64,000 nucleotides of DNA from Auanema rhodensis (taxonomy: Eukaryota; Nematoda; Chromadorea; Rhabditida; Rhabditidae). Each line of letters starts with the position of its first letter. The stretch's first letter is position 1. The notes below the pieces were generated by a model. It was not told the origin of the DNA. It made no database searches and saw only the letters and a list, made by a program, of their open reading frames with translations. Shown piece by piece: positions 57,123-64,000 of the stretch. A program made the translations under genes and the position numbers. The DNA lies in the NCBI GenBank assembly GCA_964057225.1, contig OZ059899.1:5766001-5830000 (forward strand), read 5' to 3'.

Positions 57123-58419
57123 TTACGCCTTGGTGTTCCGAGATTTAGCTTTATTTACGGCCTGAAATATTCCATGAAGGTAAAACAATATATTCTTCTC
57201 TCACTTCTTGCATATATGGTACAAGTTTTCCTTCCTTTGCTAAGGCTTTCATCAACTCAACGATAAAAGGTAAATAGTTATGGCGTCGACGAGCATTCTC
57301 AATCTTATATCTAAGAGAAAGTTAGTTAGACAAGGTGAAGTAATAAACAAATACAAGTACCTCTTCATCTTCTCATCTTCTTGATCAATACGAATCTGAA
57401 GATCAGAAATAATCTGAGCGTCTTCATCGGTAACCATGTCTTTCTATAATAAAAATAGCAATTTCGTGAAAAATCTGTGAGGATAATAAACCTCGCTTAA
57501 CTCAGTAATACGGCGTATATATTCTGCCTTTCGATCAGATACAACTGCCATCAAGTTGAAAGTGATCTCTCCCTCATTATATCTAAATTCTCTTATAGAT
57601 GGTTTTAATCAATGCTTTTGACAAACTTTTCCATTCTTGCATGAAGAATTGGTCGAACAGCATCAAGCCAATCCCCACCTTCAGCAATTGTTGCAACTTC
57701 CAAAGGAGCAGTGCGTAATCCATCCAACTCATATACCTATTACAAATTGAGATGAAAGATTTCTCATACATATGTAATCACTTTTCCATTGATGGGCACA
57801 TATGTAACAAAATGATAATTGTCCTCAGACTTGCCGCCCTTTTGTTCAAGCTCATACAAGGCTGGTCGTGAAAAGCTATTGTGAACTTTTTGGATCATGT
57901 CAGAGTTTGAAAGAGTTAATCCGCGATTCTAGAATTGTTTAAAATCATAAACAAATATAGATTTTTTTATTTACCGCGGGATCGAAATCTTTTGTGAACT
58001 CTTTAAATTCACTCAAAATATTTCCCAAATCCACAGCAGGATCGTTCACATTCAACAACATATTTACAAGAGCTTGTGTAGCACAAGCGTTAGTAATGAC
58101 CTGATAATGAAAAAATGTGCATGACAAAGAACATTTTAAGTACTTGCTGAGCAAAAAATATATTTGCCTCATTGCTCGCTGGTGTTCCAGCTGAATCATC
58201 ATCTTTTCTCCATTTAAATAAAAAAATTAGACCAAGAACAGGTCGAAGGACTTTAAACTGTTGCTCATCCAAGGAGTACAATTCCTCAACCTTTAAAATT
58301 CATATAACAGAGAGATCTGTAAATATTCAAACCTGAACCCCTTTAACACCAAAACCTTTCAGAAGTTCGGTAAAAACACCAGGATCACTCTCGATAAGGC
58401 ACCACTCTCCGGCACTCAT
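57123..58419 (-). CDS. ubh-4: UCH37/UCHL5-type proteasome-associated deubiquitinase
   Basis: Minus-strand exons 58333-58419, 58144-58290, 57975-58100, 57782-57928, 57627-57736, 57492-57582, 57361-57443, 57205-57310, 57123-57161; 311 aa, near family length. The peptidase C12 domain is complete: oxyanion Gln in FFAQQV, catalytic Cys84 in NACATQA, His159 in NYHFVTYVP and Asp174 in VYELDG, with the same His-Asp spacing as human UCHL5. The C-terminal ULD/KEKE-like tail (about 225-311, [17 protein letters not shown]) is present and should bind Rpn13/ADRM1 at the 26S proteasome. It removes ubiquitin from the distal end of chains. An ATACAG sits 3 nt before the ATG. Its start lies 209 nt from the downstream end of the PRPF38B gene on the same strand, so a shared transcript is possible. 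Confidence 0.95.
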
Positions 58420-58627
58420 TTTCTGTATGCAAGCTGAACTATTTTGAATAAAAAGCAAGAAAAATATAAAATCAAATATTCAAACGAACTCGTAGCACAG
58501 CGCCATCAATGTTAAATATATAATGATTTAATGAGTTCAACATACAAGGAAAATTTAAAGAGTTACGAGCAGTTTGGAATCGACAATGAAGAAAGGCGTT
58601 TTTTAGCCAATATAATAATTTGAATGT

Positions 58628-60054
58628 TTATTCTTGATTTTCTTTTTTTTTGGCTTCTTCAGCTAGTCTTCTTTTTCTATAAAAAAGATTATGATCACGT
58701 TTGCCTCATCAAAAAGCAGATGAAAAATAATTATATAACTAACTCTTTTGCTTTTGCTGGACACATTTTCCTATGTTTCCGGCAGTGATGGTGTCGCAGG
58801 TGATGACCACAGCGAGACATTTTCGCTTTCTTTTCGACGGTTTCATCCCGAAGTCTGTCGATCTTGGTATCTGGTCTTTCATAACCACGTTTACGTTCTT
58901 CTCTAAATTAAAAATTTAAAAAACATATATGTTTGAAAAATACCTTTCTCTTGCATGCTGAATTAAATCTCTTTTTCTCTCAGCAAACTTTTCATCAATA
59001 TCTTTCTGTTACAAATTAATAAGAAAAAATGAAATAAACAACTTCAGTACCTGAATTGGCACTGGTATCCGTGGAAACAGAGTCCCATACCAATCTAATT
59101 TCGTAAGCATCAATTTAACAATTTGCGCAAAAGTCATAGAATCGCCACCACCCGATTTGGGATCAACCTCTTCTTCATCATCCTATTGAATTAATAAAAT
59201 AAATACGTTAAAGTTAAGTACTTACTAAATATGGTTCAAACCATGCCCACAAATCTGCAGGAGGCTGAGTATATCTTATATACATGAAACCTAAACCTCT
59301 AATATAGGGTGAAACACTGCTATTAATCATAGTGATAACATGTCGCCTAAAATAATGCACTGCTCATAGAAGTACAACTCAACAAACCTTGTCAACTTAA
59401 TATTAAAGAGTCTGTACAACAAACAGTATGCTGAACTAACTACTCCTCCAGCACCAACACCACGAACCTAGAAAAAAAAAAATATTTTAAGAAAAAAATT
59501 ATAAAGATATTCTTACTCCTCCACACATTCCTGTCATCCCTTGAACCTTTCTTGTGCCTTTTTCCCAGGGCTCCATATGCTTTACCTAAAATAACTTTAC
59601 TTTAAAATAACAACACAAGACAAACTATTTTGTATAAACGTTTTTCTTACTCACCATATACCCACCTGGTAGAAGATTTCGTCTTGAAGTTGTTGAAAAT
59701 TATCTATTTCAATTAAATGATTTTTATAGTAGTAACTTTCGCGAACATTCTCCAAAACCAATGCATTAAGGTTCATAGTAGCCTGATTTCCCCATAGAGG
59801 AAGAATATTATTCTTCTTGGTTACCATCTGAAGAAAACACATAACGAAAATAATAAAGAAATCCGAACCTGAATATCTGGCACTTCATTTCCATCTTCGT
59901 AATCATCAGCTTCTTCACAAAAATCAGCCACTGTTAAACCTTGTGGCATCTGCTGTTGCATTTGTTGAATAACAGCATTAGGAAATCCTGTAGCTGAAGG
60001 GAGACCGGGAATACCAGATAATCCCGGAATTCCAGGTATTCCTAACCCATCCAT
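58628..60054 (-). CDS. prpf38b: Pre-mRNA splicing factor 38B-type protein
   Basis: Minus-strand exons 59869-60054, 59666-59827, 59517-59585, 59388-59467, 59226-59346, 59051-59182, 58943-59004, 58744-58902, 58628-58676; 339 aa. Residues 1-62 are Gly/Pro- and Gln-rich (IPGIPGLSGIPG, QQMQQQM) and acidic at the end. The PRP38 domain follows (about 63-240): NILPLWGNQATMNLNALVL, EPWEKGTRK, VRGVGAGGVVSSAYCLLYR, YIRGLGFMYIRYTQPP and WYGTLFPRIPVP, fitting the B rather than A paralogue. The C-terminus is basic with a His/Cys cluster (HHLRHHHCRKHRKMC) but no RS repeats. The family acts in spliceosome activation. A TTGCAG acceptor ends 4 nt before the chosen ATG; an upstream in-frame ATG at 60073-60075 would cross that site and add seven residues. 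Confidence 0.92.
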
Positions 60055-61136
60055 TAATCTGCAAGAAATTTTCATAAGGTTAATCAGAAAAGAAAATTCA
60101 ATTGAAAATTACTATTGTAACTTTCGAAACTAAATTACAATACAGAAACACTATCACTATTCCCTAGATTATTACAGTATAGTTTATAAACAAAGATTCA
60201 TTTTCTTAATTTAAATTAAAAAAACTGTTAATCCATTGAAAAACAACAAAAAGCCGATGATGACTTACTTATTTTTGAATGGTATTTGAGTTACAGAAGA
60301 TGCAGGGTTGTGCGTAAACAGCAAGCGTGATTACGTGTCTTAGTTTCCTTTCTTGGGTTTTACGATTTCTTTGCATTTGTATTATTCATCATATTCTTCT
60401 ATTTTTCTAGTAACATATAAAGAGCCTCTGTTATTTATTTTCTATTTACCAAACATCTAAATATTAAATATATATTTATATCCAAAAAAAAACAACATAA
60501 ATCAACTCATAAACTTGTTTTTTATAAAGTTCAATGAAATTCAGTGAATTTCATTTTTAGTGTTTCATATCTGTTTCATATATATGCTTTCTTTTTTCGT
60601 TCTATCTCTGCTTCTCTTTTTTCAAAAATGATGAGAGCAATATGCGATAATCAGCATATAGTAAAATTGTTTTTTTTTCTCATATCAAATGCTTATCTTC
60701 TTTCCTAAAACGTACATTCTATTTATAGAAAAAAAAGAACACTTTTTATAGTTTTTAATACTCGAACTATCGATTGTGACAAAGTAAAACATGCACTAGA
60801 ATACATGTTAAGTTTTTCGAAATTTGTTATTCTCAATCCCTCAACCAAGCGAGTGTGTCCTATCTCGCGCATCATATCAAAGTCAAAAAGAAACCGGTCG
60901 GCACAATAGTCGGTGTGCTTAACTACCCCTAGTCCTACCTCTAACACAGCCCCCACCCCATCCAGCCCATCAACAACCCGCGACAGCCGACATCAGAAGT
61001 TCAATTCACGACCGGTCATGATAATCTTTGTTGGCACAAGTTCATTCCATTAACCTATTCGTCTCGAATCCCTCGTTGTCATCGTCTCCTTCGCTTCTGT
61101 CGTCACAGCCTTCCACATCACTGCTAAAAGACATTT
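60055..61136. other. Divergent promoter region between PRPF38B and the SNX17-type gene
   Basis: About 1.1 kb, AT-rich near PRPF38B and GC-richer at 60830-61130. No coding sequence is supported; one 77-codon frame on the minus strand has no domain. Confidence 0.55.
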
Positions 61137-64000
61137 ATGACAATGGTGAATTCGGAATTCACCACTACAAGTGATTGTACGGTGGTCACTGCTCTCTCTC
61201 CTTATAACCTTTGCTACGCTCCCAAACAATTGGAGTTTTTGGAATATTCTCAACCACCGGTAAGCAATACATCCTCCTGTTACGGCCCTTGTTTTCTAAG
61301 CTTTTTGCTATATGTTTATTGATATTTCCTGGACTCGTATCAGATTACCCTACTCATGTCAATCACGTTTATATCTATTTTCTGTTTCCATCGCAATGTT
61401 TCAGAGCCATATTTCAAGTGATTGTTCAATTATTAATGTATTCACTTGGAAAACTGTTCGAAGAGAAGATACTATGATTCATATTAACGTCCCGGATACT
61501 CAAACACTGGTTGAGAAAGATGGAGTCACCAAATATACGGTAATCAATATTTTCATATGCGGATTTCCGATTTTTCTAAAGTTTTTTTTTGCCAAATAGA
61601 ATACACACGTCTCGATTACAGGCATTTAACATACATATCAATGGTTGGTTTCACGCAGCAGTCCGGTTTAGTCATTTGTATCAAGTCGCTGATATGATTA
61701 GGCAAAGGTACATACAATATCCATTCCACTATATGAATTTTAATGTGCTCGATACTGGGATCAGACCTGATCAGACCCCTTCAAAAGAAAAGCCTTGACC
61801 TGATAGAATTCTGTATTATTTTAGATTTGGCAACAAATACAGTGGCCCAGATTTTCCACCAAAGAAGTTATTTAATTTGGATGATAAACAGATAGATGAA
61901 CGACGAAATAAAATTTCAAAATACCTCAGCGCTTGTATGTTCATAAACTGTTCTGTTCTCGAATTTATTTTTGCTTTTCAGTGGTTCAGAATACTGATAT
62001 CATACGAAGCTCGTTAGTGGAAAAAAAGTTTCTCGAACTTCAAGTTGTAAGTTTCCAAACTAAATTTTTTAGTATGTATATCAATGTATTCTGAATGTTT
62101 GATTTTTTGTTTATTCCCACACTTCTCTTTTCAAATCTATTTTTTTATTTGGATAATCTCTTAAAATCTAGTTAGATGAGTAGGATTATTAGTTGGCCAA
62201 ATAAAAACAGTTCTAATTTTTCTTTGCACTTAAAATCTCACTTTCAGAATTACTTCCGAACTACAAGCAATCACGTTTCCGTTGATATTTATCTAGGTGA
62301 TGGTGATCGTCATGTTGTTAAATGTAACATAGATTCTCCAACAAATGTTATTTTGAGGGTAAATTAATTAAATGATCATAGTTAGTAAGTACTGTTTCTT
62401 TAGCAATTAGCTGAACAGTTGGGCATTCGAGATGCTGATGTTTTTCTCTGGAATTTCGGGCTTTTCATGGCTCGACCAAGAGATAATGACAGCATTGATT
62501 TCAATGTTCTTTGTATGCAATATTTTTTCATTTTTCATTTTATAATATCTTATTAAGGTGTTCGATTTATGAGAAATTTTGAATCTCCTTATATTAGTTT
62601 GCAAACAGCAAACATGAAATCTGCTGGTCAGGGTGTTTTTCATAAACTGGTGTTGAGAAAGCTTATCTGGGATCCAAGAATTGAAGAGGCTCTTTTTGAA
62701 GACAATATACTTACAATGCTGTTATATAAGCAGGTATATCGCATTAAAAAATCTTATATTCATAATGAAAATTAGGCAAAGAATGATTTTTTAACTGGAA
62801 ACTTTGAAGCCATTCGAACTGATGTTGTTGATCGATTACGTAATTATGAAAAAAATGAGAATCATGTTCAGGTTCATCAAAATCAAACAGTTTAGATATA
62901 TGCTTTGTTTTTTTAGTTTTTGAGGCTTTGTCACTTACAACCTACTTATTCTTATGAAATACTTGCCGAATGTTTATCAGACTGTCCACAACCGAATACT
63001 CGTTGTTCACTTAAAATTGGTCGAAGACAACTAGTGTTAGGTTATGGAGATAGAGTACGTGTTTTTCCTTTTTTATATTTTTTTTGTAAAATAGAAACAT
63101 CTTTTATCTTTTCTTTCTTGCAAACGTTTTCAAAAATTTATTACATATCTTTGGTTGTAACAGATTGTAAGGTCATGCTTATTTTCTTTTATAGGAAGAA
63201 ACTATATTTCGTGCTACACGTATTCGAGTATGGAGAATAAGCCCACCTACCCAAGAGGATGGACTCATGGTTTGTTTTTTCTTTTTTTTCTTTTTAAATT
63301 ATAGAATGTTCAGATTTTTCAATTCGAATATTTAATGGCTAGGGATGATTTTGAGTGGATTACTATATATACTGATCAAGCTATTATTCTTAGTCTTTTA
63401 CTTCAATGTGTTGGCACAGAGATATTACAAGAACATCGTAGTATGTCGGTAAGAAAGTATTTATTGTAATGTAACTGACTTAATTTTTGTTTTTAGATTG
63501 AACAACAACTAATGTGTAATGGAGGTGGTTCTGGAATGTCTGTATTCTTAGAACCACCGAAAGCTCCACTGACTCTAAAGCCAACTCTTACTGTTCCTGA
63601 TGAAACACCTTCCATAACAGGCACTTATATTCTTTAAATATATACATTTAAATTAATATTCTAGATGGAAATGATGTATGTGCCATACCCTCTACCGATA
63701 ATCGTAAATCTTCTACACATTCTGTACATAGTTTAAGGGTTTGTTATTTAATTTCGTTCAATTTAATGTTATATCACTATTTAAACAATTTACTAGGGAT
63801 GTTTTTCCCAAGTTTTGTTTGGAAAGTTTTTTATTATTTTACTATAGATAAATTTATTTTTTCTGAAAATAATCAAGCATTTTCAGACTGCTAAATCTGC
63901 TATCACATCTATTGAAGAAACAACCTCTTTGGATAGAGGAGATCCACTAGGAGTTGCAAACTTATATGATACTAATAACGACATGTTTACAACAATATCG
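61137..64000 (+). CDS. snx-17: Sorting nexin 17-type PX-FERM protein (3' end beyond window)
   Basis: Exons 61137-61259, 61405-61539, 61622-61707, 61825-61934, 61982-62046, 62248-62358, 62404-62512, 62558-62733, 62776-62871, 62917-63054, 63195-63269, 63305-63448, 63497-63620, 63665-63738 and 63887 to the window end; 560 codons so far. A PX domain (about 68-170; [36 protein letters not shown]) is followed by an atypical FERM module (about 190-460), the layout of the SNX17/27/31 group. There is no PDZ domain, which argues against SNX27. Such proteins bind NPxY/NPxF cargo tails on early endosomes and promote recycling. The first ATG adds about 66 residues before the PX domain; an internal Met in exon 2 (MIHINVP) aligns with the usual family start. 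The intron 63621-63664 starts with GC. The protein continues past base 64000. Confidence 0.9.

Overview
The window looks like a piece of an AT-rich nematode nuclear genome. The evidence: a secreted protein with a DB module (a nematode-restricted domain), many introns of about 42-60 nt with GT...TTTCAG/TTTTAG ends, and start codons that often sit a few bases after an unpaired splice acceptor, as expected for spliced-leader trans-splicing. I see no bacterial, viral, CRISPR, rRNA or tRNA content. I cannot name the species. All gene models below were built by reading splice sites and keeping reading frame by hand.

Layout. (1) 68-1155 (+): secreted DB-module protein. (2) 4035-9565 (+): a complete 22-exon CNNM-family Mg2+/metal transport mediator (DUF21, CBS pair, cNMP-binding-like domain); its largest intron holds a possible 73-codon membrane micropeptide. 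(3) 10131-14362 (-): an 18-exon EF-hand/coiled-coil/Rab GTPase (RASEF type, rsef-1). (4) 17511-33275: two convergent BarH-class homeobox genes (ceh-30/ceh-31 type), 19301-22008 (+) and 29250-32089 (-). They lie in a large broken inverted repeat whose arms cover promoter, exon 1, intron 1 and exon 2 and are almost identical, while the last exons differ. (5) 36089-37188 (-): small secreted cysteine-rich protein. (6) 38430-43831 (-): complete dihydropyrimidine dehydrogenase (dpyd-1). (7) 45577-46404 (+): unrecognised 138-aa membrane-anchored acidic protein, preceded by a decayed tandem copy of its own 5' half. (8) 46669-51122 (-): complete Discs-large MAGUK (dlg-1). (9) 57123-58419 (-): UCH37/UCHL5 deubiquitinase (ubh-4). 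(10) 58628-60054 (-): PRPF38B-type splicing factor. (11) 61137 to the window end (+): sorting nexin 17 type protein, cut by the window edge.

How they relate. The genes do not form one pathway. From memory, rsef-1 with ceh-30/ceh-31 and dpyd-1 with dlg-1 are neighbours on the C. elegans X chromosome, so this window probably holds conserved X-type microsynteny. The most notable feature is the homeobox pair: the two paralogues have been homogenised over their 5' halves, giving two transcription factors with the same N-terminus, almost the same DNA-binding core and the same proximal promoter but different C-terminal regions. The rest of 14.4-36 kb is gene-poor, AT-rich and rich in microsatellites, with a few GC-richer islands that may be regulatory or structured RNA.
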